Shown here in pieces: positions 8,797 to 17,105 of a stretch of 18,639 nucleotides of DNA. Origin of the DNA: MGIIb-O2 sp964003245 (GTDB lineage Archaea > Thermoplasmatota > Poseidoniia > Poseidoniales > Thalassarchaeaceae); assembly GCA_964003245.1 (NCBI GenBank), contig CAXFIU010000028.1, forward strand, positions 1 through 18,639, read 5' to 3'. Within the stretch, counting starts at the first letter, position 1, and each line of letters begins with the position of its first letter. The notes under the pieces are model-generated. The model was given only the letters and a program-made list of their open reading frames with translations. It did not search any database and had not been told where the DNA came from. Both the position numbers and the translations under genes were made by a program.

Positions 8797-11216
8797 TTTA
8801 GACAACCTCCAATAGGGCATTTGGAAACAAAATTTAATACTAAACCATCAGTGTTTTGAGATATCCAAAATACCCTCCAAACTTCACTACTTTCATTGAT
8901 GAGAGAAATATGGACCTCTACACTGCCATTAGCAGGAATATGATTCGGAAATGAGATATCTAATGAGTTATCACTCTGTAAATTAGTAGATATATCAACA
9001 GTCAGAGATAGGTTTTCTGATTCTTTTGAATTTATAGTGAAATTCGAGAATGGTAAACTAGAATCATTTAGTGCGGAATTATCAATAAAAATACCTAATC
9101 CTGAGTTTAACATCACCGCCTTAGAAAATCCATCAGCACAATTTACTAACCATCCATCTCCCGAAACTAAGATATTCTTATCGGAAGAAAATCCTTCTAA
9201 AATCAATGGAGAACCATGAATCAATGTCAAGTTATCTTCGGAATTCAAGTCAATCTCAGGATAATTGTCATTAAACGGACAGATTGGAGAAATTTTGTTC
9301 TCAGAGTATAGTATTCCATCGGACATCATATTGAGATTGATCCCATAATTAGAATTTAAGAATATATTTGTAAATGAATTATTGATAGGGAAATACCAAT
9401 CCGAGATATTGCCATTATCCTGTTCGAACAATAACTCGGGAGCCATTCGGTAACCGAAGATTCCATTTTCTCCCATTGCTAAAGATTCCCAGCCACCTCT
9501 TTCGGCAACTAAGCAAATTTCATGTGAACCTTCTTCAGATAAATGACCTGAATTTTCTAAAGACCAAAAGGGATTCATTTTTACAGATAAATTTCCTGTT
9601 TGATTCTCTGCAACATCTACTATATTGCATATCTTATTTTTATTAGAAATATTCTCTATTTCCCAAATTGGGCTAGGAGAGGTCATATCGCTATAAGCAA
9701 TTGAAAGAATATGTTGCAACAATTCCCCCTCGGATTCTATAATAAATCGTAACTGTGTTGGAGTTTTTCTTTCAGGAGAATTATCTTTTATTGAGAACTT
9801 AAAAACATCCTCATTATTCTGATTAATATCTTCAAAGGTACAAATCATTTCATCATTAAAACACTCAGAATCAATTACCCATCTATCAGCATCTCCATCA
9901 ATTAGAACCTTAATCTTGCCAGAAATTGACATTATGCCTGACGCCTTTAGTTCGAATGATTTGTTCACATCCTGCCAAGATTCGCTTGAAAATTCTCTTT
10001 CCCAATCAGAAATATCCAAACCGCCATCCCAATCATTAATCTCTTCTACGGGAATTAATCCAGGGAAACCTAGTAAGATTATTGCAATAGACATAGTAAT
10101 CAGAAAATTTCTAGATTTATTGCCTAATTCTGAAACTTCATCTACAATTAATGCAACAGGAATATGTTCTCCACTAAACCTTCTCCAAGATGCTAATGAT
10201 GCTAGAATTAGCCAAGGCCAGAATGTTGTTAAAAGAAATACTAAGCACATGAAAGTAAGAGTCAGTAAGAAAATCGAAGTCGCATTTACACTTTTATCGA
10301 GATTCTTAGATCCAACTATTGAATGTAAAATTCTATCACCTGGGAAACCCGGAATTGGCAAAATTAGAATCCATCCAATCATTGATAAACCAAAACCGGC
10401 CAAAGCAATAGGATGAAGCCATTGAAGTTTTATTTGTACTTCGTCACCCAAGAATATTGCTGATAATAAATCAACAATGAGATTGGATTGCAAAAGGAGT
10501 GGATCGGATATAGACTCTGGAGGATTTGCCGAAGTCATGATTAATCCAATTAAAGAAAACATTGAGCCAAAGAGGATAAGGACTACAATTGAAGATAGTT
10601 CTATAATTCCTAAAGAACTTCTATTCGGATAGGTAATAGTATCCACTCTTTTCTGACCAAAAACACCAACAATCCCAAATGGCCAAAAAGGAGAAATTAA
10701 GGGAAATGCTATTGGAACAAGATTCCCTACATCCACTCTGAATAAAGAAGCAATATACTTCCTAATTAAATGAGCAGAAAACATTGTTAAGAAAATTGGG
10801 ATACTGAAGAATGTCAACGATTCTAAAAATAATTCATAACTGAAAATTGAGGAATTATTCACAAATTGTGATATCCAATAACATCCGGCCAATGTTGTAA
10901 AAATGAACATTGTTAGCCAAATTAATGATTGTTGCCAAAAAGGGACATTTACTGGATCTACGGGGTACCTTATTATTGAGAGAATAGGGGGGTTACCTTC
11001 ATCCAACAATCCAATCAAACTTAGTGGTTTCAAGTGCGCGTTAAGCTCTTCGAGAGCAGCACTAACATTGCTTGCATTACGAGAATTTATTTCCCAAGAA
11101 ATTTCACTTAATCCAGATTGATTGCCTATTATGAAATAACGACTACAAATTTCTTCGAGTAGCTCTCTTTGCCCCCAAGTCTCAGCATCAATAACTATTG
11201 ATTCAACTTTTGACAT
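8793..11216 (-). CDS. Membrane protein: site-2 protease (M50)-like pseudoprotease with large outer domain
   Basis: 807 residues. Residues 1-90 form a soluble N-terminal part like the one preceding the membrane region in archaeal and plant EGY-type site-2 proteases. About six hydrophobic segments follow (near 96-118, 132-152, 203-228, 267-290, 312-342, 370-388). The spacing of LVPIAFPLISP, GIVGVFGQKR, the YPNRSSL segment, WLHPIALAGFG and ILPIPGFPGDRI follows the M50 pattern (PYFIP, GTFGA, I.(D/N)R..L, LHP.AFAG, LLPIGQLDGGH). The HExxH motif, however, reads HLIRK (149-153) and the LDGGH motif reads FPGDR, so the zinc ligands and catalytic Glu are lost. Residues about 393-807 form a polar domain with about a dozen N-x-S/T sequons and several cysteines, probably outside the cell. 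I do not recognise its fold. The start is the ATG at 11216, with GGAGGTG 5 nt upstream; a GTG at 11222 is less likely. The M50 relation comes from memory of the motifs and is an inference. Confidence 0.6.
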   Translation of the reverse strand: MSKVESIVIDAETWGQRELLEEICSRYFIIGNQSGLSEISWEINSRNASNVSAALEELNAHLKPLSLIGLLDEGNPPILSIIRYPVDPVNVPFWQQSLIWLTMFIFTTLAGCYWISQFVNNSSIFSYELFLESLTFFSIPIFLTMFSAHLIRKYIASLFRVDVGNLVPIAFPLISPFWPFGIVGVFGQKRVDTITYPNRSSLGIIELSSIVVLILFGSMFSLIGLIMTSANPPESISDPLLLQSNLIVDLLSAIFLGDEVQIKLQWLHPIALAGFGLSMIGWILILPIPGFPGDRILHSIVGSKNLDKSVNATSIFLLTLTFMCLVFLLTTFWPWLILASLASWRRFSGEHIPVALIVDEVSELGNKSRNFLITMSIAIILLGFPGLIPVEEINDWDGGLDISDWEREFSSESWQDVNKSFELKASGIMSISGKIKVLIDGDADRWVIDSECFNDEMICTFEDINQNNEDVFKFSIKDNSPERKTPTQLRFIIESEGELLQHILSIAYSDMTSPSPIWEIENISNKNKICNIVDVAENQTGNLSVKMNPFWSLENSGHLSEEGSHEICLVAERGGWESLAMGENGIFGYRMAPELLFEQDNGNISDWYFPINNSFTNIFLNSNYGINLNMMSDGILYSENKISPICPFNDNYPEIDLNSEDNLTLIHGSPLILEGFSSDKNILVSGDGWLVNCADGFSKAVMLNSGLGIFIDNSALNDSSLPFSNFTINSKESENLSLTVDISTNLQSDNSLDISFPNHIPANGSVEVHISLINESSEVWRVFWISQNTDGLVLNFVSKCPIGGCLN
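8804..8810 (-). promoter_or_regulatory. Ribosome binding site deciding the panE TTG start
   Basis: GGAGGTT on the minus strand, 7 nt before the TTG at 8794-8796. It lies inside the 3' end of the upstream M50-like gene and so supports coupled translation from the TTGA overlap. Confidence 0.65.
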
Positions 11217-11221
11217 AGTCA

Positions 11222-11228
11222 CACCTCC
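11222..11228 (-). promoter_or_regulatory. Ribosome binding site of the M50-like gene
   Basis: GGAGGTG on the minus strand, 5 nt upstream of the ATG at 11216. The GTG at its 3' end is a possible in-frame start, but a codon inside the ribosome site is unlikely to be used. Confidence 0.6.
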
Positions 11229-11283
11229 ATCTCAATATACACCGAACATAGAGCATCCCCTATCAAACCGTGTGTGAGACAAT

Positions 11284-11305
11284 GAAGAAAATAAGAATAA
11301 CAAAA
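11284..11305 (-). terminator. T-rich tract after the A-type ATPase operon
   Basis: Directly after the atpD stop, the minus strand reads as a pyrimidine run of mostly T with few breaks (TTTTGTTATTCTTATTTTCT), without a hairpin. Archaeal RNA polymerase terminates at such T tracts, and this lies at the boundary between the ATPase operon and the next gene, about 65-90 nt upstream of the M50-like start. The remaining bases 11229-11283 should hold that gene's promoter, but I see no convincing TATA box at the right distance. Confidence 0.4.
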
Positions 11306-11923
11306 TCATTTATTCTTGAATCTCTTAAGACGGAAAGTTTCCTCCCTTTCCATTTCTTCAAGTCTGAGTTGAATAAATGTTTGGGCCTCTTTCATTTCAG
11401 GGATTACGACGAATTCGAGCGCATTGACTCTCCTCTTAGTGGCCTCAATTTCTTCAAGTAATTTCTTTAATGTAGCTTCCATTTCGGCGGCCTTAACGAT
11501 TTTTGCAATTAAAACAGAATAGGAGTCTGCAGACTCATCTATGTAAGGAGAACCCCCAATAATTCCTGTAGGTCTAGTTTCAACAGTTGTTGTAAGATTA
11601 GTACCATCTACTTTAGGTACGACCACACCCATGATATTTCTTCGTGAAACGGTTACTTCCGGCCCAGAAGTGGCAGCTATAGCTGCACTCTTAACTGCTA
11701 AACCGCCTTCTATTGAAGAAGCCAGTGCAATAGATTTCAAAGCATCGCGGTATGTCCCTACAAGTTCCTCTCTAGCTGCTATCATTTCAGCAAGTAGTGT
11801 ACGGAACTCAAAGAATAATCCATCTCTTTTCATCTTAAGCAGATTATATCCACTAGAAGTCTGTTTGATTCTACGTTTCAAATTGATTAATTCTGAACGA
11901 GTTGGTTTGATGTCTAATGCCAT
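11306..11923 (-). CDS. atpD: A-type ATP synthase subunit D (central rotor stalk)
   Basis: 205 residues, normal for archaeal/vacuolar subunit D, the coiled-coil axle that turns inside the A3B3 head (functional counterpart of F-type gamma). The N-terminus is typical (DIKPTRSELINLKRRIKQTS, then GYNLLKMKRDGLFFEF). A long C-terminal helix follows (LKKLLEEIEATKRRVNALEF, VVIPEMKEAQTFIQLRLEEMER) and ends in a basic stretch RLKRFKNK. AAGGAGGCGA precedes the ATG. It is the last gene of the operon, 26 nt after atpB, the common archaeal position. Confidence 0.95.
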   Translation of the reverse strand: MALDIKPTRSELINLKRRIKQTSSGYNLLKMKRDGLFFEFRTLLAEMIAAREELVGTYRDALKSIALASSIEGGLAVKSAAIAATSGPEVTVSRRNIMGVVVPKVDGTNLTTTVETRPTGIIGGSPYIDESADSYSVLIAKIVKAAEMEATLKKLLEEIEATKRRVNALEFVVIPEMKEAQTFIQLRLEEMEREETFRLKRFKNK

Positions 11924-11949
11924 CTATTTCGCCTCCTTAATCTGTAAAA

Positions 11950-13335
11950 TCATTCTTTCTTGTCTGTAGGATGATACTTATCAATCCATTTCTGATCAAG
12001 ACGTACAAGGTACTTAGTATCAATATTAGAAAGGAGTTCCCAAGCATAGTCTAAAGTTCCTTCACCGATAGATCTATCTTCATCTCGACTTTGTCTCAAG
12101 AATTGATTTTCGAAAATATCTGCAAACTTAAGTAACTGTAAGTCTCTTTCATTTAGAGCATCTTCTCCAACAATTGCAACTAATCCTCTTAACTCTCTAC
12201 CTTGAGCATAAGCAGCATAGAGTTGATCGGATACAGATTTGTGATCTTCACGAGTCTTACCATCTCCTATACCTGCGTTCATTAATCTAGATAGAGATGG
12301 CAAAACGTTGATTGGAGGATAAATTCCTTTTTGATGAAGTTCACGAGAAATAACAATCTGACCTTCGGTAATATATCCTGACAAGTCAGGTATTGGATGT
12401 GTAATATCATCACCAGGCATAGTTAGAATTGGGAACTGAGTGATTGAACCTTTCTTCCCCTTAACTAATCCTGCGCGCTCATACAGCATAGCCAAATCAG
12501 TGTACATATAACCAGGATAACCTCTACGTCCAGGAACCTCTTCACGAGCCGCTCCGATTTGACGCAATGATTCACAATAATTTGTCATATCTGTGTATAT
12601 AACTAGTACGTGATAATCGTGTTCAAAAGCAAGATATTCTGCCGCAGTCAAAGCCAATCTAGGCGTAATTAACCTTTCAACAGCAGGGTCATCTGCAAGA
12701 TTAACGAAAAGACAGGCATTCTCAAGAGCACCTGTTCTTTCTAAGTCATGTACAAAGAAATTATATTCTTCAGCAGTGATACCCATTGCACAGAAAACAA
12801 CCACGAAATCATCGTCGCTATCAACTAACTTTGCTTGCCTAGCTATTTGTAGAGCAATATCATTGTGAGGTAAACCAGATGCACTGAAAATTGGTAATTT
12901 TTGCCCTCTAACCAAAGAGGTACATGCATCAATTGCAGAGATTCCGGTTTGAATAAATGAAGAAGGACTTTGTCTTGAATATGGATTAATTGCTGCACCA
13001 ATAATATCTGCCATTTCATCGGCGACAATAGCCGGACCGCCATCTCTTGGACGTCCTGCACCATCAAGAATTCTGCCTATCATATCAGTACTTACTGGCA
13101 ACTTGAAAACATCTCCAAGGAACTTAATTCCTGTTTGCTTATCGATGGATGCTGTTCCTTCGAAAACTTGTACGATAACTTGATCATCGGATGTATCAAG
13201 TACTTGTCCGTTCTTTAGTGTACCATCTGTGAGCCTTAATTCTACAATTTCTCCAAAGGCCACAGGTTCTGTCTTATTTAGGAACACAAGAGGTCCCTTT
13301 ACGTCTGTGATTGTTCTATATTCTTTTCCAGTCAT
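11950..13335 (-). CDS. atpB: A-type ATP synthase subunit B (regulatory head subunit)
   Basis: 461 residues, usual for the non-catalytic B subunit that alternates with A in the A3B3 head and shapes the nucleotide sites at the interfaces. Seen: the N-terminal beta barrel (YRTITDVKGPLVFLNKTEPV), VSTDMIGRILDGAGRP, and the B-type region IQTGISAIDACTSLVRGQKLPIFSASGLPHND. In the last, the P-loop is replaced by SASGLPHN, as expected for B. Then come DMTNYCESLRQIGAAREEVP, GRRGYPGYMYTDLAMLYERAG, and DDITHPIPDLSGYITEGQ. GAGGTGA lies 5 nt upstream of the ATG and overlaps the end of atpA, so translation of the A and B subunits is probably linked. Confidence 0.97.
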   Translation of the reverse strand: MTGKEYRTITDVKGPLVFLNKTEPVAFGEIVELRLTDGTLKNGQVLDTSDDQVIVQVFEGTASIDKQTGIKFLGDVFKLPVSTDMIGRILDGAGRPRDGGPAIVADEMADIIGAAINPYSRQSPSSFIQTGISAIDACTSLVRGQKLPIFSASGLPHNDIALQIARQAKLVDSDDDFVVVFCAMGITAEEYNFFVHDLERTGALENACLFVNLADDPAVERLITPRLALTAAEYLAFEHDYHVLVIYTDMTNYCESLRQIGAAREEVPGRRGYPGYMYTDLAMLYERAGLVKGKKGSITQFPILTMPGDDITHPIPDLSGYITEGQIVISRELHQKGIYPPINVLPSLSRLMNAGIGDGKTREDHKSVSDQLYAAYAQGRELRGLVAIVGEDALNERDLQLLKFADIFENQFLRQSRDEDRSIGEGTLDYAWELLSNIDTKYLVRLDQKWIDKYHPTDKKE

Positions 13336-13346
13336 TTATATCACCT

Positions 13347-15089
13347 CTAATTAGCCTCCATAGTATCAGCAATTTGTTTATTCATAGCCTCTAACATCTC
13401 ATCAATCTTATCTTCATAACCTGATTCAAACCTTCCTCTCATTAGGTCAGTACGAGCTGGGATATTAACTACATCCTCTAACGCAGCACCTCCTGCAATA
13501 GCTTTCTTTGATTCTTCTTGGAAAGACAAGATTGCTTTAGCCATATTATATTGTAACTTTAGATCGCTGTATGTATCTACGTCATGGAAAGCATTTTGCT
13601 GTAGGAAGAACTCTCTAATCATACGAGCCACTTCAAGAGTAAGTTGTTGATCAACAGGTAATGCATCTGAACCTACTAACTGAACAATCTCTTGTAGCTC
13701 TGCTTCAACCTGTAAAAGAGCACTGATCTCAGTTCTAATTTCTGGGAAGTCACTCTTTATGTTATCTCTATACCATTGGTCTAATGATGGAGGGTACAAA
13801 GAGTAAGAGTTCAACCAATTAATAGCAGGGAAATGTCTCTGACGTGCAAGTCCAGCATCTAGACCCCAGAATACCTTAACGATACGTAAAGTACCTTGAC
13901 TGACTGGTTCTGAGATATCACCACCAGGAGGAGAAACAGCACCTATAACAGATACTGAACCATCTCCTCCGGCTAAAGTTTCAACACGTCCAGCCCTTTC
14001 ATAGAATTCAGCTAGACGACTTGAAAGATATGCAGGATAACCTTCTTCTCCAGGCATTTCTTCAAGTCTTGAAGAAATTTCTCTCATTGCTTCAGCCCAG
14101 CGACTTGTTGAGTCAGCCATTAGAGCTACATCATAACCCATATCTCTGAAATATTCAGCAATTGTGATTCCAGTGTATACTGAAGCTTCTCTAGCAGCAA
14201 CAGGCATATTCGACGTGTTAGCAATCATAGTAGTTCTATTCATTAATGCTTCACCAGTCTTCGGATCCATTAAGTGAGGGAATTCATCGAGAACCTCGGT
14301 CATCTCATTTCCTCGCTCGCCACAACCAATGTAGACAACAATATCCGCATCAGACCATTTAGCAAGTTGTTGTTGAGTAACAGTCTTCCCTGAACCGAAT
14401 GGCCCCGGAATTCCCGCAGTACCTCCCTTAGCTAATGGGAAAAGGAAATCTAAAATTCTTTGACCCGTTTGTAGCGGAACCTCAGGAGCGTGTTTCTTGG
14501 TGAATGGACGTGGAGTTCTAACAGGCCATTTTTGCATCATTTGAATTTCTGTTCCATCTTCTAGTGTACAAACAGTCTGAGTCACATTAAAATCTCCTGA
14601 TTTAATATCCTTGATTTTTCCAGATACACCAGGAGGAACCATGACTTTGTGTTCAATTGTTTTTGTTTCCTGAACTGTTCCTATGACATCTCCTGAAGAA
14701 ACTGAGTCACCCTTCTTAGCGGTGGCATTGAAGTCCCATATCTTTTCTAAATCAAGACCATCGGCATCAACCCCTCTTTTGATGAAAACACCCATTGTCT
14801 TCTCTAATTCTGGCAGAGGCCTTTGTATTCCATCATAAATCTTGGTTAGTAAACCAGGCCCCAGTTGAACAGAGAGAGTTTGTCCAGTCCTTACAACTGG
14901 CTCCCCTGGTCGGACACCTGAGGTCTCCTCATATACCTGAATAACAGACTGATCACCATGTAACTCAATGACTTCACCCATCAAACCTTCATCACCTACG
15001 CGCACAACTTCATACATTCTTGGAGATATTCCTACTGCAGTTACAACTGGCCCGGAAATACGATAAATTACTCCATTTTCTTTACTCAT
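13347..15089 (-). CDS. atpA: A-type ATP synthase subunit A (catalytic)
   Basis: 580 residues, normal for archaeal subunit A. It is the catalytic subunit of the A3B3 head. Seen: the beta barrel at the start (GVIYRISGPVVTAVG), the bulge region specific to A/V-type catalytic subunits (about 110-190, including KVMVPPGVSGKI), Walker A GPFGSGKT at residues 229-236, GERGNEMTEVL (258-268) with the catalytic Glu, MADSTSRWAEAMREISSRLEEMPGEEGYP, and VSPPGGDISEPVSQ. The P-loop is uninterrupted: no intein occupies the site used in some Pyrococcus and Thermoplasma homologues. The ATG has an AAGGAAGTGA site. It lies between atpF (31-nt gap) and atpB (11-nt gap). Confidence 0.98.
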   Translation of the reverse strand: MSKENGVIYRISGPVVTAVGISPRMYEVVRVGDEGLMGEVIELHGDQSVIQVYEETSGVRPGEPVVRTGQTLSVQLGPGLLTKIYDGIQRPLPELEKTMGVFIKRGVDADGLDLEKIWDFNATAKKGDSVSSGDVIGTVQETKTIEHKVMVPPGVSGKIKDIKSGDFNVTQTVCTLEDGTEIQMMQKWPVRTPRPFTKKHAPEVPLQTGQRILDFLFPLAKGGTAGIPGPFGSGKTVTQQQLAKWSDADIVVYIGCGERGNEMTEVLDEFPHLMDPKTGEALMNRTTMIANTSNMPVAAREASVYTGITIAEYFRDMGYDVALMADSTSRWAEAMREISSRLEEMPGEEGYPAYLSSRLAEFYERAGRVETLAGGDGSVSVIGAVSPPGGDISEPVSQGTLRIVKVFWGLDAGLARQRHFPAINWLNSYSLYPPSLDQWYRDNIKSDFPEIRTEISALLQVEAELQEIVQLVGSDALPVDQQLTLEVARMIREFFLQQNAFHDVDTYSDLKLQYNMAKAILSFQEESKKAIAGGAALEDVVNIPARTDLMRGRFESGYEDKIDEMLEAMNKQIADTMEAN

Positions 15090-15120
15090 TTCATTTCACT
15101 TCCTTTATTTTTTCCTAGGA

Positions 15121-15420
15121 TTATTTCCATAAGTCGACTCCTAGTGCCGATTTGATAGACTCACGGAGGGTATTATCCTCTTCAGTCCCTATACCCAATA
15201 CTGTGGGCGTGATACTCTCAGATAGTTGAACTCGCAACCTTTCTGGGAGAAGTAATAAATCAGAATTATCAATTACGATAACTCCTATTTCTTTTTCATT
15301 AAGTAATGACTTCATTACTGATGTCATTTCATCTAGATCTTTCGGATTATATAATCTCAAAACACCTGCAAGTTGGAATCCAAGAGTGAAATCTAATGAG
15401 CCTACGACTGCAATTTCCAT
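15121..15420 (-). CDS. atpF: A-type ATP synthase subunit F
   Basis: 99 residues, the family's usual size. Subunit F sits on the central stalk with D and modulates the engine. The start MEIAVVGSLDFTLGFQLAGV is the hallmark (compare IAVIGD.DT..GFRLAG). A Rossmann-like alternation of strands and helices follows (EIGVIVIDNSDLLLLPERL, TPTVLGIGTEED). GAGGTGA lies 4 nt upstream of the ATG, and the gene starts 9 nt after the atpC stop. Confidence 0.93.
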   Translation of the reverse strand: MEIAVVGSLDFTLGFQLAGVLRLYNPKDLDEMTSVMKSLLNEKEIGVIVIDNSDLLLLPERLRVQLSESITPTVLGIGTEEDNTLRESIKSALGVDLWK

Positions 15421-15429
15421 ATTTTCACC

Positions 15430-16485
15430 TCAAAAATCCATGTGCGCTTCTAATACCTCAGCAGTGAGGCCAATCGTCTTCCCACGCACAAGAAGACGAA
15501 GATTTTGTATTTCGAGTACCTTACGCTCGATGTAATAAATTACGGGGAAGGCAGAAACCGGGTTTAGATAAGCGAAACGACGTAAAATAGCATGTCTCTT
15601 GTGAGTTAATAGAGTGGCGATAGGATCTAGAGAACCTATTGCTTCTGATTGCTCGATGGCCTCATCAAAACCTGCATCATCAAATGCATTGCTTCGTCTT
15701 AAAGCATCAATAATTGCTTCACTAGATGTAGCCTGTGATACTTGAGACATTACTGATTGTGAAATCCTTCCACCTTGAATTACCATCTGTAAACGTTTGT
15801 CTGGAGAAATATTCTGACGAAGTTCACGGAATTGATTGATAATATTACGATGATCGATTTCGGTTCTAATAAATTTCATTAAGTGGATATTAGAATCTTT
15901 ACCCTTCGAAACTTTGAGTGCATGACTGTAATACTGACGATCTAGTGCATCTTCCATCTCTTCGAGGCTAGGTTCTGTTCCTTCTAACTTTGCTAGTTCT
16001 TTACCCCAAGGGGTGCCTGCCATTGCGTTAGCTGCTTCAGAAACTGTTTCAGTTGTTCTAACAATATCTAGCCAGATTGCATTCATCGGATTTTCCGATG
16101 GCAAAATCTGAGCTTCGATTAACTCATCTGAGCAACCACCATTTACTGCCCTTAACACGGTCTTGGCTTTCTCATAAGCAAAACGTTCAACATAGATTGA
16201 AACTATTGACTTAAGAGGGCCCTGACAGAATTTCATAACTTCAGATAAGTCATTATCGAGATTATGGAATAGAGCCGCTTCAACAGCGTCGGCACCACTC
16301 ATCCTAGCAGAATAGATATCCATCTCATTACGATATCCTAATTCTCCAATACTTGCCCCTATTGATTCGGGACCTGTTTGCAGTAATTGCCTCATTCTAG
16401 TAGGATCAATTAATGATGCTTTACGTGCTTTAGCGCGGGCTGAAGCATTGTAGACATTTGAACGACCACTCACTATACCCGACAT
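15430..16485 (-). CDS. atpC: A-type ATP synthase subunit C (rotor socket, AC39/d family)
   Basis: 351 residues, typical for the AC39 family. This funnel-shaped subunit joins the central stalk (D/F) to the membrane c-ring. It is mainly helical and without membrane segments. Supportive stretches are YNASARAKARKASLIDPTRM near the N-terminus, RTEIDHRNIINQFRELRQ in the middle (the conserved .D..N..N..R pattern) and PVSAFPVIYYIERKVLEIQNLRLLVRGK at the C-terminus, which is highly characteristic. GGTGA sits 5 nt before the ATG, 12 nt after atpE. Confidence 0.93.
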   Translation of the reverse strand: MSGIVSGRSNVYNASARAKARKASLIDPTRMRQLLQTGPESIGASIGELGYRNEMDIYSARMSGADAVEAALFHNLDNDLSEVMKFCQGPLKSIVSIYVERFAYEKAKTVLRAVNGGCSDELIEAQILPSENPMNAIWLDIVRTTETVSEAANAMAGTPWGKELAKLEGTEPSLEEMEDALDRQYYSHALKVSKGKDSNIHLMKFIRTEIDHRNIINQFRELRQNISPDKRLQMVIQGGRISQSVMSQVSQATSSEAIIDALRRSNAFDDAGFDEAIEQSEAIGSLDPIATLLTHKRHAILRRFAYLNPVSAFPVIYYIERKVLEIQNLRLLVRGKTIGLTAEVLEAHMDF

Positions 16486-16497
16486 TTAATTCACCTT

Positions 16498-17055
16498 TTA
16501 ATTTCCAAATAGAGTTTTATTTACAGCACCAAGATTTGCTTTCCAAGCCTCATCTAAGCGGCTGTCAAAGCGATAATCAAGAACTATTGAGCCATCTTTT
16601 GATTCGAGAACAAATCCTCCTAGCCCTTCTACATCCTCACCGAGAGTAAAACTCCCTTTTTCTAACACCTTACGGTCAGTAGATACGGGACGGAGAATCA
16701 TTCCATCACCTGTTTTACTCGCTTCGGCTAAAAGTCCGGCAAGAATATCTGACCGACCATCTAGGTCAGGCGACGACACTGCTGAACGTATTGACTCCCA
16801 AGTCTCATCTAACTCTTCACGTCTAGCGATCAAGAGATGCTTTTGGTTAGCCTGTTTAGCTGATGCAACTACTTCCACTGACAATTGTGCGCTTTCTCGC
16901 TCAGCACGTGCTTTCATATCAGAAGAAAATGAGCTGGCTTCTACTTTAGCTTCATCTTCAATATGTTTAGCTTGTTGCTTAGCGGCTGCGATAATCTCTT
17001 CAGCTTCAGCTTTCGCTTGGGCTGCGATTTCGTTGGCTAATGCATCCAATGTCAT
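16498..17055 (-). CDS. atpE: A-type ATP synthase subunit E (peripheral stalk)
   Basis: 185 residues, normal for subunit E, which with H forms the peripheral stator stalks. The N-terminal half is a long charged, alanine-rich helix (ANEIAAQAKAEAEEIIAAAK, then QQAKHIEDEAKVEAS) expected to coil with subunit H. The C-terminal half is a globular domain (VEGLGGFVLESKDGSIVLDY, then RFDSRLDE) with the conserved GG..L.S.DG.I..D..F..RL pattern. Upstream is GAGGTG before the ATG. The gene for partner subunit H is not in the window and would be expected upstream of atpI, beyond the right edge. Confidence 0.93.
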   Translation of the reverse strand: MTLDALANEIAAQAKAEAEEIIAAAKQQAKHIEDEAKVEASSFSSDMKARAERESAQLSVEVVASAKQANQKHLLIARREELDETWESIRSAVSSPDLDGRSDILAGLLAEASKTGDGMILRPVSTDRKVLEKGSFTLGEDVEGLGGFVLESKDGSIVLDYRFDSRLDEAWKANLGAVNKTLFGN

Positions 17056-17105
17056 TTATTACACCTCAATTTTAATTTCGTTATAGGGAACTTCCATTAT
17101 TCCGC

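Noticed and set aside
9916..10416. 166-codon open frame on the + strand opposite the M50-like gene
   Set aside because: It lies wholly within a longer, membrane-protein-coding frame on the other strand, is serine/proline/isoleucine rich without a recognisable motif, and has no ribosome site.
11270..11461. 63-codon + strand frame near the end of atpD
   Set aside because: It overlaps the well supported atpD C-terminus and contains the operon's T-rich end region; composition is that of an antisense shadow.
12843..13067. 74-codon open frame on the - strand within atpB
   Set aside because: It is a frame-shifted shadow of the strongly conserved atpB gene on the same strand, with no own features.
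14382..14405. Possible intein at the atpA P-loop
   Set aside because: Inteins occur at this spot in some archaeal atpA genes, but here GPFGSGKT runs straight on and the protein has normal length.
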